Assembly: GCA_024641445.1 (NCBI GenBank)
Contig: JAHEDA010000013.1
Span: forward strand, 1 to 19,485
DNA from: Gammaproteobacteria bacterium
Lineage (GTDB): Bacteria; Pseudomonadota; Gammaproteobacteria; UBA6429; Thiohalophilaceae
Direction of reading: 5' to 3'
Length of the DNA stretch: 19,485 bases
The translations under genes were made by a program, and so were the position numbers. Shown here in pieces: positions 1-7,803 of the stretch (position 1 is the stretch's first letter; the number at the start of each line of letters is the position of its first letter). Below the pieces are notes generated by a model. That model had not been told where the DNA came from. It saw only the letters and a program-made list of their open reading frames with translations, and searched no databases.

Positions 1-109
1 GCACAGACTACAGGAAAAAGTGCAGAGAAAAAATATCTACCCTGTCGGCAAGGCCGTACTCCAGCGGGTATACTTGTTAACACCCTCGCCGCGCGACGAC
101 ATCACCTGC

Positions 110-2605
110 ATGACCTTTCCCATCGACGAACTCCTGCCCCAACTCAGCGTGACCCTGGCGCGACACTCTAAGGTGATATTGCAGGCGCAACCTGGCGCGG
201 GCAAAACCACGCGGGTACCGCTGGCACTCCTCCATGCCGACTGGCTTGCCGGCAAAAAGATTATCATGCTTGAGCCACGCCGTATCGCCGCACGAGCAGC
301 CGCGCGTTTCATGGCTGCGAGTCTGAGAGAGAAGATCGGTGAGACGGTTGGCTATCGGGTACGACTAGATAGCCAGATCGGTCCGCACACCCGTATTGAG
401 GTCGTCACTGAGGGCATCCTCACCCGCATGTTGCAGGATGACCCATCTCTTGAAAGGTATGGAGTGGTGATCTTCGACGAATTTCATGAGCGCAATCTAA
501 ATTCCGACCTCGGCCTGGCCCTGTGCCTCGATGCCCAACAGGGCCTTCGCGATGACCTGCGCATCATCATCATGTCCGCGACACTTGACGGCGCAGCGGT
601 ATCCAGACTCCTCGACAATGCCCCATTACTCACCAGTGAGGGCCGTAGTTACCCGGTTGAGATACGGTATCGGGGCGTCCAGGCCAACTTCGTACGTGAC
701 CGTCGCACCTTCTTGCAAGAAGTTACGCGCCACATTATTGCCGCAATGCAGCAAGAGCACGGCAGTGTCCTGGTGTTTCTACCTGGCGCGAGTGAGATCC
801 GTCAGGTCTACTCTGCATTACAGGAGGCGCAACTTGGCAGTGGCGTCATCCTCGCACCACTGTTTGGGCAACTCACCCCGACTGAACAAGACGCAGCGAT
901 CCAAGCCGCGCCCGAGGGAAAACGCAAGGTCGTACTCGCGACATCAATCGCCGAGACCAGCCTGACGATCGAAGGTATTCGCGTCGTCATCGACAGTGGC
1001 CTCATGCGCACACCACGCTTTGACCCCAATACGGGTTTAACCCAACTTGTAACGCTACCCGTTTCGCAGGCCAGCGCCGATCAACGCAGCGGCCGCGCTG
1101 GTCGCACGCAGGAGGGTGTCTGCTATCGACTCTGGTCTCACGGCGTACATCTGTTACCGCACACCCACGCCGAGATCCTCGACGCTGACCTCACACCCCT
1201 AGTGCTCGAACTCGCACAGTGGGGCATCAGTAATATAAATTCCCTGCGCTGGCTTGACCCTCCCCCCACCCCGCATGTTGCACAGGCACGCGACTTATTA
1301 CAGCAACTCGGTGCACTCGATGCGCAAAACCGGGTCACCGCGCACGGCAAGGCCATGGCCCAGTGGGGGGCTCACCCTCGTCTCGCCCATATGATGGTAT
1401 GCGGCAAAGAGATCGGGGCCGGGACCCTTGCGTGTGAGATCGCCGCCATTCTGAGTGAGCGCGACATCCTGCGCGGCAGCAGTGGCCGTGAGAGTGACCT
1501 GCGCCTGCGGATTGAAGCCCTGCGTGACCGCGCTCGCGGTGTTGATATTGACCAGGTTGCGTTAAGGCAAGCACGTGAGACTTGCACCCAGTGGCAACGA
1601 CAGTTGCAGGTCTCCAAAGACGAATCACAGGAGGATATTGCCCTTGTCGGAACGGTACTGGCCTTTGCCTATCCTGATCGCATCGGCCGACGCCGGGACA
1701 CCACCACGTCACGCTACCTATTGAGTAATGGACGCGGCGCCGTACTCAACCCGGGGGACCTCCTCAGCACGCACGAATTTATTGTGGCTGCCCACCTCGA
1801 TGGTGCTCGCGAGTCAAGAATCTTTCTCGCCGCTGCCGTACACCGTGAACAACTTACGCAAAATCACGGGGGACTCATCACCGCGCATACATTTGTGAAC
1901 TGGGATGACTACAATGCCTGCGTGCAGGCACGCCGACAGCAACGCATCGGTGAAATTGTTGTTGATGACGGCCCCTGGCAAGTTGCCGATACCGAGGCCG
2001 TGCAGGCAGCACTCCTCGACGGCATTCGTATGCGCGGCCTGACCTGCCTGCCCTGGACTGAAGCCACACGCGAACTACAGGCGCGGGTGAATTTTGTGCA
2101 CACCCATATTGACACTACCTGGCCCAGACTGAGTGATGAGAGTCTGTTGGAGACACTCAATACCTGGCTGGCACCGTATCTCGGCAAGATGTCGCGCCTG
2201 ACACATCTGCAACGGCTCGATCTGCACAACATCTTATTGGCGCTGCTACCATGGGAACAACAACGCCAGCTCGACGCCCTGGTCCCTACACACATCACCG
2301 TCCCCAGCGGTTCGCATATACGAATAGACTACAGCCACTTCCCACCCGTGCTCGCAGTCCGTCTGCAAGAGATGTTCGGCCTTACCGATACCCCGCGAAT
2401 CGCCCATGGCAGGGTCGCGGTTTTATTACACCTGCTCTCCCCCGCGCAGCGTCCAGTACAAATCACGCAAGACCTCGCCGGCTTTTGGCAGACCTCGTAT
2501 CACGAGGTAAAGAAAGACTTGAAGGGTCGCTACCCAAAGCACCACTGGCCGGAGAATCCCCTTGAGGCTCAGGCCACTGCGCGCGCGAAACGTCGGGGTG
2601 AATGA
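110..2605 (+). CDS. hrpB: ATP-dependent RNA helicase HrpB (DEAH/DExH family)
   Basis: An 831-residue superfamily 2 helicase of the bacterial HrpB group, predicted to be a cytoplasmic NTP-dependent RNA helicase. Visible motifs are Walker A PGAGKTT (residues 28-34), motif Ia LEPRRIAAR (54-62), the DEFH box (123-126), SAT (156-158) and motif VI QRSGRAGR (325-332). The C-terminus carries the HrpB-typical ending KGRYPKHHWPENP, so the protein is full length. The frame is open from a GTG at 20, but I chose the ATG at 110 because the protein then begins just before the helicase core, as in other HrpB proteins; the 30 residues before it look unlike protein and no good ribosome binding site is visible for either start. 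The gene converges on the selD cluster, with 71 bases between the stops. HrpB's exact biological role is poorly known in most bacteria. Confidence 0.95.
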   Translation: MTFPIDELLPQLSVTLARHSKVILQAQPGAGKTTRVPLALLHADWLAGKKIIMLEPRRIAARAAARFMAASLREKIGETVGYRVRLDSQIGPHTRIEVVTEGILTRMLQDDPSLERYGVVIFDEFHERNLNSDLGLALCLDAQQGLRDDLRIIIMSATLDGAAVSRLLDNAPLLTSEGRSYPVEIRYRGVQANFVRDRRTFLQEVTRHIIAAMQQEHGSVLVFLPGASEIRQVYSALQEAQLGSGVILAPLFGQLTPTEQDAAIQAAPEGKRKVVLATSIAETSLTIEGIRVVIDSGLMRTPRFDPNTGLTQLVTLPVSQASADQRSGRAGRTQEGVCYRLWSHGVHLLPHTHAEILDADLTPLVLELAQWGISNINSLRWLDPPPTPHVAQARDLLQQLGALDAQNRVTAHGKAMAQWGAHPRLAHMMVCGKEIGAGTLACEIAAILSERDILRGSSGRESDLRLRIEALRDRARGVDIDQVALRQARETCTQWQRQLQVSKDESQEDIALVGTVLAFAYPDRIGRRRDTTTSRYLLSNGRGAVLNPGDLLSTHEFIVAAHLDGARESRIFLAAAVHREQLTQNHGGLITAHTFVNWDDYNACVQARRQQRIGEIVVDDGPWQVADTEAVQAALLDGIRMRGLTCLPWTEATRELQARVNFVHTHIDTTWPRLSDESLLETLNTWLAPYLGKMSRLTHLQRLDLHNILLALLPWEQQRQLDALVPTHITVPSGSHIRIDYSHFPPVLAVRLQEMFGLTDTPRIAHGRVAVLLHLLSPAQRPVQITQDLAGFWQTSYHEVKKDLKGRYPKHHWPENPLEAQATARAKRRGE

Positions 2606-2676
2606 AACTGGCGTGGAGGAATAGGCCTCGGTCATACAGAAGAGCTGAGGTACGTAGATAGCGATGAGTCGTTCTC

Positions 2677-3882
2677 TCAGGGTTGATACAAACCAACACT
2701 GTAGTAGAGAGTAGTAGGGCCATTCTCTGTATTCTGTTCTAGCCAGATGAAATGCAGATTGCGTTTATCATCAAACGTCATGGCCGGACCTGTTTGCTGA
2801 CCAGCACCTGCCGCAGGGGCAACTGACTCGTTATCACTCCAACCTTTTGTGGTCTTCCATGAGAACCAAATATCCGAGGTCTCATCACGATTGTCATCCC
2901 AGGCAACCGCGATATCTCCCTGTGAGTTTGCCGCGATAGCTGGATTCCATTGGGCGATATTATTGCCGAAGGAATCCTGCACCTGCTGATTGATACCAAA
3001 TTTCTTTTCATTCGAATGATATTGCGCCGCAAAGATGTCATATCCCGTACTGTAGCCACGCTTGTCCATCCAGGTCGAGGCAAGTTCTGACTCTCCATAC
3101 TTAGCCATGGCCGCACGCGTCACGCCATTACCACGACCATAGTCACTGGATTTTTGCACAATCTCGTTAAGTACTTGGTGGCCACCAAAACTGTCTCCCT
3201 CTTCCGCTTGCGCATAGAGGATCATGGTGTGGCCATTGCGTCGATCCTCCCACATCGCTGTCGTCACACCACTAGTGTGTGCAAGCGTGGGGTACAGCTG
3301 ATTGTCTTTTGCAGGATCAGGATCGATTGGTCTCACTGCTTGAACCGTTTGTGCCAACCCATTCTTTAGTTTCACTTGCGCCGTCATCACTTGCCAGAAG
3401 TGACCAGACTTCTCACTCCAGGCTAATATTGCCTGTTGTGGGCTTGTGACGACAATTGCGGCCTGACTACTCTTGCCCATGCTCACCTGCATAGGCTGGC
3501 TAATCGCCATGATTGAGACATGGCACATCCAGATAGCGTGGTCCTGTTCCCATGCCACCAGAAATTCATTCTTGGCATAGGGGGTAATCACCGGCGCAAA
3601 GCCAGACTTGCCGGTGCTAAGTAACTTAGGGGTGGAGAATGCCTTGGCACCAAGCAATTTCTGGCTGAGATATATCTGAGGGCTACCACTATGGTTATCC
3701 TCCCACACAATCGCCAGCGCATCGCCTGCTACGCTGACATGATTGCGCCCCGTACCATCAAGATGGTGAAATATTTTGTCACCAACATAAGTGGTTAGTG
3801 CCTGCTTTTCGCCGAAAACCCACGGCCCAGCATGTGTAAATGCGGGTGCTAGTAAGATAATGGTGAGGATATAAATGCGCAT
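2677..3882 (-). CDS. exported seven-repeat beta-propeller-like protein (BNR/sialidase-like fold)
   Basis: A 401-residue protein with a clear Sec signal peptide (hydrophobic residues 3-15, cleavage likely after THA, residue 18), so it should be periplasmic or secreted. The mature part has seven spaced copies of a motif of the form [hydrophobic]-W-[ED]-D-x-R-x-G-x-x-[IL]-[YF], near residues 58, 105, 150, 209, 268, 323 and 376. Examples are VWEDNHSGSPQIYLS, MWEDRRNGHTMILYA and AWDDNRDETSDIWFS. Seven such repeats at about 45-60 residue spacing suggest a seven-bladed propeller related to BNR/sialidase-type repeats, but I see no complete sialidase active site, so no enzyme activity is claimed. It is the last gene of the cluster, starting 9 bases after the thioredoxin-like gene. 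The ribosome binding site is weak. Its function is unknown; a role in binding a ligand or partner outside the cytoplasm is inference. Confidence 0.8.
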   Translation of the reverse strand: MRIYILTIILLAPAFTHAGPWVFGEKQALTTYVGDKIFHHLDGTGRNHVSVAGDALAIVWEDNHSGSPQIYLSQKLLGAKAFSTPKLLSTGKSGFAPVITPYAKNEFLVAWEQDHAIWMCHVSIMAISQPMQVSMGKSSQAAIVVTSPQQAILAWSEKSGHFWQVMTAQVKLKNGLAQTVQAVRPIDPDPAKDNQLYPTLAHTSGVTTAMWEDRRNGHTMILYAQAEEGDSFGGHQVLNEIVQKSSDYGRGNGVTRAAMAKYGESELASTWMDKRGYSTGYDIFAAQYHSNEKKFGINQQVQDSFGNNIAQWNPAIAANSQGDIAVAWDDNRDETSDIWFSWKTTKGWSDNESVAPAAGAGQQTGPAMTFDDKRNLHFIWLEQNTENGPTTLYYSVGLYQP

Positions 3883-3891
3883 TTTTGCATC

Positions 3892-4404
3892 TCACTTCTT
3901 GGTAAATTCAGAGAAGGGCATCTCTTTATAATACCCCTCAGCGGCATAGTGGTGCAGGGCAGTCATATCCTTTATATTTTTATAGCCAGGTATCTTTACA
4001 ATTGGTGTACCGTCAGACTTAAGAACCATAAAGTAAGGTGTCACCAGTGAGTTCAGGCGTGCACCAAACAATTGTTCGGTAATCACCTCGCCACTCGGCA
4101 AGGTAAGGCGGTCTGCCCCTTCGGCATCCACATAGACCAGGACGTAGTTATCCTTGAACAACTTGGCAACGCCGGGATCGCTGAAGGTTTCCTTGTTGGT
4201 CTTGTCGCAATAGCCGCAACCATATCGCCCATAGTACAGAAAGATTGGCTTACCACTTGCCTTGGCCTGCGTGACGCCTTCATCATAACCTATGAAATCA
4301 TAACCCGCAGGGGGATCTGCCAGGGCAACAAGAGGAGAGCAACACAACGGGAGCATCAGTAATAGAAAAAAATAAATTTTAACTGCACCTTCACTGGCCC
4401 GCAT
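3892..4404 (-). CDS. exported thioredoxin-fold protein with CGYC motif
   Basis: A 170-residue protein with an N-terminal signal peptide (hydrophobic residues 10-28, likely cleavage after ALA, residue 29) and a thioredoxin-like domain. The redox motif is CGYC (residues 63-66) in the context FLYYGRYGCGYC, and the expected cis-proline is in VTPYF (Pro122). It resembles the thioredoxin_7/SoxW-like group of periplasmic thiol-disulfide proteins. I chose ATG at 4404, which has GGAGGA six bases upstream; a GTG immediately before it is a less likely start. Two cysteines at 21-22 fall inside the signal peptide but do not make a good lipobox. The gene lies 24 bases after the TSUP permease and 9 bases before the propeller gene, so the three are probably co-transcribed with selD. 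Its substrate is unknown; reduction or folding of the exported propeller protein, or handling of a sulfur or selenium compound, is inference. Confidence 0.85.
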   Translation of the reverse strand: MRASEGAVKIYFFLLLMLPLCCSPLVALADPPAGYDFIGYDEGVTQAKASGKPIFLYYGRYGCGYCDKTNKETFSDPGVAKLFKDNYVLVYVDAEGADRLTLPSGEVITEQLFGARLNSLVTPYFMVLKSDGTPIVKIPGYKNIKDMTALHHYAAEGYYKEMPFSEFTKK

Positions 4405-4428
4405 CACACATCCTCCGAAAATATTTTA

Positions 4429-5214
4429 TTATGCATGGGTAATTAGTATTTCATACCAGATTTTTATTGCCGACAAACTAATGAGAATTGCCAGCACCCT
4501 GCGCAAGGCTAGTTGTGGTGTGCGTTGGCTCATCACGCTGCCAAATTGCGCGCCAATCACCACCCCAATTACCAGCACTAGAGAAAACATATAGGGTATT
4601 TGATTGGTACCTAGCCGCCCCAGCAATACGGCGATCGAGGAGATAATACCAATTGCCAAGGCACTGCCGATCGCAATACGCATTGGAATATGCAGCAAAT
4701 AAATCATCACTGGTATGAATAAAAAGGCTCCGCCCTGTCCGATAAGACCCGAGAGGATGCCCAGGATGAGACCTGCCGTAATAGTATGTACCCTATGAAA
4801 TTGAATTGACTCGGCACTGATATCATCTGCGTGGTCTTTCTTTGGAATAAACATCATGATCGATGCCATGAGTGCCATGCAGGCAAAGATCATTAGCATG
4901 AGATTGGCAGAGACTGAATCTGATGCGATGGAGCCTGCCAGCGAACCCACCGCCATGCTGCTCCCCATATAAATCACCAGATTACGATTGATGCGCTTGA
5001 AGCGGTTGTGACCCACGGCGCCAGAGACGGCACCGACAAAACTCTGCACCGAGGTAATTCCTGCGACGGCCTTCATCCCCAGCAATCCGACACCTAACGC
5101 TGGGGGAACATACAATAACAGCGGCACCATGATGATGCCGCCGCCAATCCCCAACAGACCGGAGATAAAGCCACCGAATAGCCCCAGAACAAACAGGCTG
5201 GTATACATTTCCAT
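4429..5214 (-). CDS. TSUP family membrane permease (sulfite exporter TauE/SafE type)
   Basis: A 261-residue integral membrane protein with about eight hydrophobic segments. It shows the internal duplication typical of the TauE/SafE family: GLFGGFISGLLGIGGG at residues 11-26 and GLILGILSGLIGQGGA at 148-163. Members of this family move small anions such as sulfite, sulfoacetate or other sulfur compounds across the inner membrane. The exact substrate cannot be read from sequence. The start at 5214 has no clear ribosome binding site, and an ATG two codons later is equally possible. It lies 18 bases after selD, so translation may depend on the upstream gene. The position beside selD makes an anion containing sulfur or selenium an attractive guess, but only that. 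Confidence 0.92.
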   Translation of the reverse strand: MEMYTSLFVLGLFGGFISGLLGIGGGIIMVPLLLYVPPALGVGLLGMKAVAGITSVQSFVGAVSGAVGHNRFKRINRNLVIYMGSSMAVGSLAGSIASDSVSANLMLMIFACMALMASIMMFIPKKDHADDISAESIQFHRVHTITAGLILGILSGLIGQGGAFLFIPVMIYLLHIPMRIAIGSALAIGIISSIAVLLGRLGTNQIPYMFSLVLVIGVVIGAQFGSVMSQRTPQLALRRVLAILISLSAIKIWYEILITHA

Positions 5215-5232
5215 TTTTATTATCGCGAGAAA

Positions 5233-6375
5233 TTAATTAAAACAAACAGCGATATTGTCTTCGCGTCGCGCGACGACTTCGCCAATTACAGTCACCTGCC
5301 CGTAACCCATGCCCATCAATTCAGTAACTACATCCATCGCGGCATCTTGTGCGATTGAGACCAATAAGCCACCGTTAGTCTGAGGATCACTAAAGACTAA
5401 CTGCTGATCAGGGTTCCACTGTGCACCAAAGACAAGTTTGCCCTGAAAACTGCTCATATTACGATAGGCCCCACTCGGGACAACACCTTCAGCAACGTGC
5501 TGCCAGGCTTCTTTAATTACAGGTACACTTGCGGTGTTTATTTCAAAGCTTACATTTGCCCCATCGGCCATTTCGATCAGGTGACCGGCAAGACCAAAGC
5601 CAGTGATGTCTGTCATGGCATGGACATTGTCTTGCTCTCCTAGCCAGGCCCCGGGTTTGTTCAACATAGTGATGTTGTCAATAAACTCCTGATAGCCCTG
5701 CTTGGTAATCGTCTTAAGCTTGTAGGCACTGGCCATAATACCTACGCCCAAGGGCTTGGTCAGCAACAGGATGTCACCCACCTTGGCATTGGAATTGGTT
5801 TTAATATTTTTTGGGTGAATCGTACCGACAGCGGCTAGACCAAAGATAGGCTGCGGGTTATCGATACTGTGACCACCGCACAGGGGGATACCCGCCTCTT
5901 TGCATACGTCCACACCGCCGCGCATGATCTCCTGCATGGTATTCATGGGCAACACGTTGACCGGAAACCCGACAATGGCATTGGCCATTAAAGGCTTGCC
6001 ACCCATCGCATAGACATCACTCAGTGCGTTGGCAGCGGCAATTCGCCCATAAATATACCCATCATCCACCGTAGCAGTAAAAAAATCGTTGGTAAAAACC
6101 AGTGCCTGTTCATCACTAATACGGTAAACCGCCGCATCATCACTGTGCTCGATACCTACCAGCAAATCGGCGGTCGTGGCGTGCTTGGGCACATTCGCCA
6201 GAATCTCGTGCAGTGAGGCAGGGTCTATCTTGCACCCACAGCCACCGCCATGCGATAAATCTGTAAGGCGACAAACTGAATCGGATACCTCACCTACGGT
6301 ATCATCGAAGAGTAAGTTACTTGGGATGAGCGGAGACAAATTCTCTTGACTATTCAGTGCCTTATTTATTCCCAT
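5233..6375 (-). CDS. selD: selenide, water dikinase (selenophosphate synthase)
   Basis: SelD makes selenophosphate from selenide and ATP, the selenium donor for selenocysteine and for 2-selenouridine in tRNA. The catalytic motif SHGGGCGCK is present, with Cys46 and Lys49 matching Cys17 and Lys20 of the E. coli enzyme; Cys46 is a normal TGT codon, so SelD itself is not a selenoprotein. The GGHSIDNPQPIFGLA and MTDITGFGLAGH motifs are also present. I chose the ATG at 6375 because AAGGA lies eight bases upstream; the ATG at 6393 has no such site. Even so the protein (380 residues) has about 29 residues more than E. coli SelD before the catalytic loop. It leads a cluster with the TSUP permease and two exported proteins. 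No selA, selB, mnmH (selU) or selenocysteine tRNA is in this window, so the user of selenophosphate is not visible. Confidence 0.96.
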   Translation of the reverse strand: MGINKALNSQENLSPLIPSNLLFDDTVGEVSDSVCRLTDLSHGGGCGCKIDPASLHEILANVPKHATTADLLVGIEHSDDAAVYRISDEQALVFTNDFFTATVDDGYIYGRIAAANALSDVYAMGGKPLMANAIVGFPVNVLPMNTMQEIMRGGVDVCKEAGIPLCGGHSIDNPQPIFGLAAVGTIHPKNIKTNSNAKVGDILLLTKPLGVGIMASAYKLKTITKQGYQEFIDNITMLNKPGAWLGEQDNVHAMTDITGFGLAGHLIEMADGANVSFEINTASVPVIKEAWQHVAEGVVPSGAYRNMSSFQGKLVFGAQWNPDQQLVFSDPQTNGGLLVSIAQDAAMDVVTELMGMGYGQVTVIGEVVARREDNIAVCFN

Positions 6376-6404
6376 TGGCCGATTCCTTATCATGGCTGAC
6401 TTAT

Positions 6405-6434
6405 ATCTGTAACAATATTGTCATATTGTAAGGA
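6405..6434. promoter_or_regulatory. AT-rich palindromic site upstream of selD
   Basis: Just upstream of selD is the perfect 10-base palindrome ACAATATTGT (6412-6421), followed at once by a second copy of the half-site ATATTGT (6423-6429). A TATAAG sequence on the minus strand (around 6401-6406) could be a -10 element, but no matching -35 at normal spacing is obvious. The arrangement suggests an operator or promoter for the selD cluster. This rests on sequence symmetry alone. Confidence 0.35.
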
Positions 6435-6537
6435 GAACTGCCATAAGGCGACACTGGATATTTACTCAAGGGCCTATGGGTTTAGCCGAAACATTTGTGG
6501 GCAGTGAACTGACAAGGGCGAACCTTTAAACTACTGC

Positions 6538-6574
6538 AATAAAAAGGCAGATACACCCAGGGTGCATCTGCCTT
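6538..6574 (-). terminator. rho-independent terminator of the outer-membrane protein gene
   Basis: On the minus strand the arms AGGCAGATGCACCC and GGGTGTATCTGCCT form a stem of up to 14 pairs including one G-U, with a minimal loop, followed directly by TTTTTATT. It lies about 40 bases after the stop of the beta-barrel gene and upstream of selD, so it separates the two transcription units. Confidence 0.9.
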
Positions 6575-6610
6575 GTAACCAACCTTGTGGGTTGAGAGAA
6601 GGTCGTGAGA

Positions 6611-7141
6611 CTAAAAATCGAGGCTCAGACCCAGACCGCTCATCCCAATCTTCACATCACCGTTTGAAGTTGCAGTCGTGAAATTTACAATTTCATAACG
6701 CACCGATAACTTCTTAAAGACCCTGTACTTAAGATTTACGAATGTGCTGGTCGTCGAACCGGTCTCCGCGGCACTACCAGTGGCTGTTTCGCTCCAGGCA
6801 ACGGAACCTACTCCAAGGTCCAGACCAAAGTTGCCCATCCTGGGACCAATGACCCAATTTACCGCCGTACCCGTGCCCGTTATGCTGACACCACTACCAA
6901 GATCAAATTTACCCATGTCCAAGGTCGCCACCTCGGCACCGGTGACAAAGACCTTACCCACCGGCCAGGCCATACCCGCATAAATCCGGCTACCGGTAGC
7001 GGTATATACCGTTGCTGTAGACGCCACATCCGCCGAGGTACCCATTGAGGTATAACCAAAATAGGTTTCTGCCTGTGTCACCGCAGGTACTGCCAGCATG
7101 ACCGGCAGGGCCCATACAAATAATGCTCTCATCTTAAACAT
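6611..7141 (-). CDS. small outer-membrane beta-barrel protein
   Basis: A 176-residue protein with a signal peptide (hydrophobic residues 6-19, likely cleavage after TQA near residue 24). The rest is rich in Gly, Ser, Thr and alternating hydrophobic residues, with strand-like segments, and it ends in LSLDF. A C-terminal phenylalanine is the usual BAM recognition signal of outer-membrane barrels. Its length suits an eight-stranded barrel. The start is well supported: GGAGG lies seven bases before the ATG at 7141. It appears to be a single-gene unit with a terminator behind it at 6574-6538. I cannot assign it to a named porin family, so its cargo or function is unknown. An OmpW- or OmpA-barrel-like role is possible but not shown. 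Confidence 0.82.
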   Translation of the reverse strand: MFKMRALFVWALPVMLAVPAVTQAETYFGYTSMGTSADVASTATVYTATGSRIYAGMAWPVGKVFVTGAEVATLDMGKFDLGSGVSITGTGTAVNWVIGPRMGNFGLDLGVGSVAWSETATGSAAETGSTTSTFVNLKYRVFKKLSVRYEIVNFTTATSNGDVKIGMSGLGLSLDF

Positions 7142-7262
7142 AGTAAATCCTCCGTTTTTTGTCCTATGGCGTGCACTCTTCAGCGCCTGTTGATCACTGC
7201 GTCCAGAAAAATGGGATCTTTAGGGTTAAATGGGTAAATCTTTTGCCTCACCATTGCCCTGT

Positions 7263-7318
7263 CCAGGGTCCTGGTCCCCTTCTTCAACACCCCAACCATA
7301 TCCATATATATAGTTGGG
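7263..7318. promoter_or_regulatory. AT-rich dyad and possible promoter upstream of the outer-membrane gene
   Basis: The 249-base gap between the NTF2-like gene and the barrel gene holds no credible ORF. It contains a short dyad CCAGG-GT-CCTGG (7263-7274) and a longer one, CCCAAC (7291-7296) with GTTGGG (7313-7318), around an alternating AT core. On the minus strand TTGGCC, 16 bases and then TATATA could serve as a weak promoter for the barrel gene, giving a leader of roughly 150 bases. Confidence 0.3.
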
Positions 7319-7390
7319 TAGTGCAGCCGGCCAAGGCGCGCAGATGCACTTTAAGAAAGACATTGGGGCAGGGTTATGTTGAACCAAACG

Positions 7391-7771
7391 CTAGACTGTA
7401 AAGGCTGACTCTGGGCAGTGACTTGGCGTACCCTGATGAAACGCCAGTTGCCACTGGCCCAGCGTGTGACACCATACCGAACTCCGTAGACAGCAGACCG
7501 TCCCTCGATCGTTCCGGTGGATAGAACGATATGTCACCAGCACAACTTCTGGCCCCAGTACCCGAAACTGAAAGTCGATGCACTGTAGCTCAACCGGCAC
7601 CCGTCCTCGTAGCGCTGCCAGTATCTGTTGCTTGTTGTAGAGGTATCCGGAGCTACCAAATTCCTCGCAATCCTCGGCGAGAAGTTGTGCCGAGTGATCA
7701 TCGGCGTTAGATTGAGAACTCAATAACATTTCAAGTCGCCTCAACTCCTCGAATGTATTAATCTCATCCAT
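7391..7771 (-). CDS. NTF2-like/DUF4440 family protein
   Basis: A 126-residue protein without signal peptide or membrane segment. Its pattern fits the NTF2-like DUF4440/SnoaL group: an N-terminal helix (residues 5-18), a segment ending LLAEDCEEFGSSGYLYNKQQIL, then strands including DFQFRVLGPEVVLVTYRS and a C-terminal WQLAFHQGT-type strand. That last piece matches the usual closing strand of DUF4440 proteins (W-x-x-x-x-H-x-T). It starts 32 bases after the response regulator stop on the same strand, so it is probably the third gene of that operon. The ribosome binding site is weak. Family members range from enzymes to ligand-binding proteins, so no function is assigned. The family call is moderate because it rests on pattern recognition. 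Confidence 0.7.
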   Translation of the reverse strand: MDEINTFEELRRLEMLLSSQSNADDHSAQLLAEDCEEFGSSGYLYNKQQILAALRGRVPVELQCIDFQFRVLGPEVVLVTYRSIHRNDRGTVCCLRSSVWCHTLGQWQLAFHQGTPSHCPESAFTV

Positions 7772-7803
7772 GCCATATCTGCCGCTTGATATTCATTTAA
7801 TAT

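Noticed and set aside
2606..2676. Possible shared terminator between hrpB and the propeller gene
   Set aside because: Only short, imperfect dyads are visible and no T run follows on either strand.
4070..4404. Possible selenocysteine in the thioredoxin-like protein, suggested by the neighbouring selD
   Set aside because: Both active-site positions are normal cysteine codons and the frame contains no internal TGA.
6425..6450. TGGCAG...TTAC on the minus strand before selD, near a sigma-54 consensus
   Set aside because: The essential GC of the -12 element is replaced by AC, so it should not work as a sigma-54 promoter.
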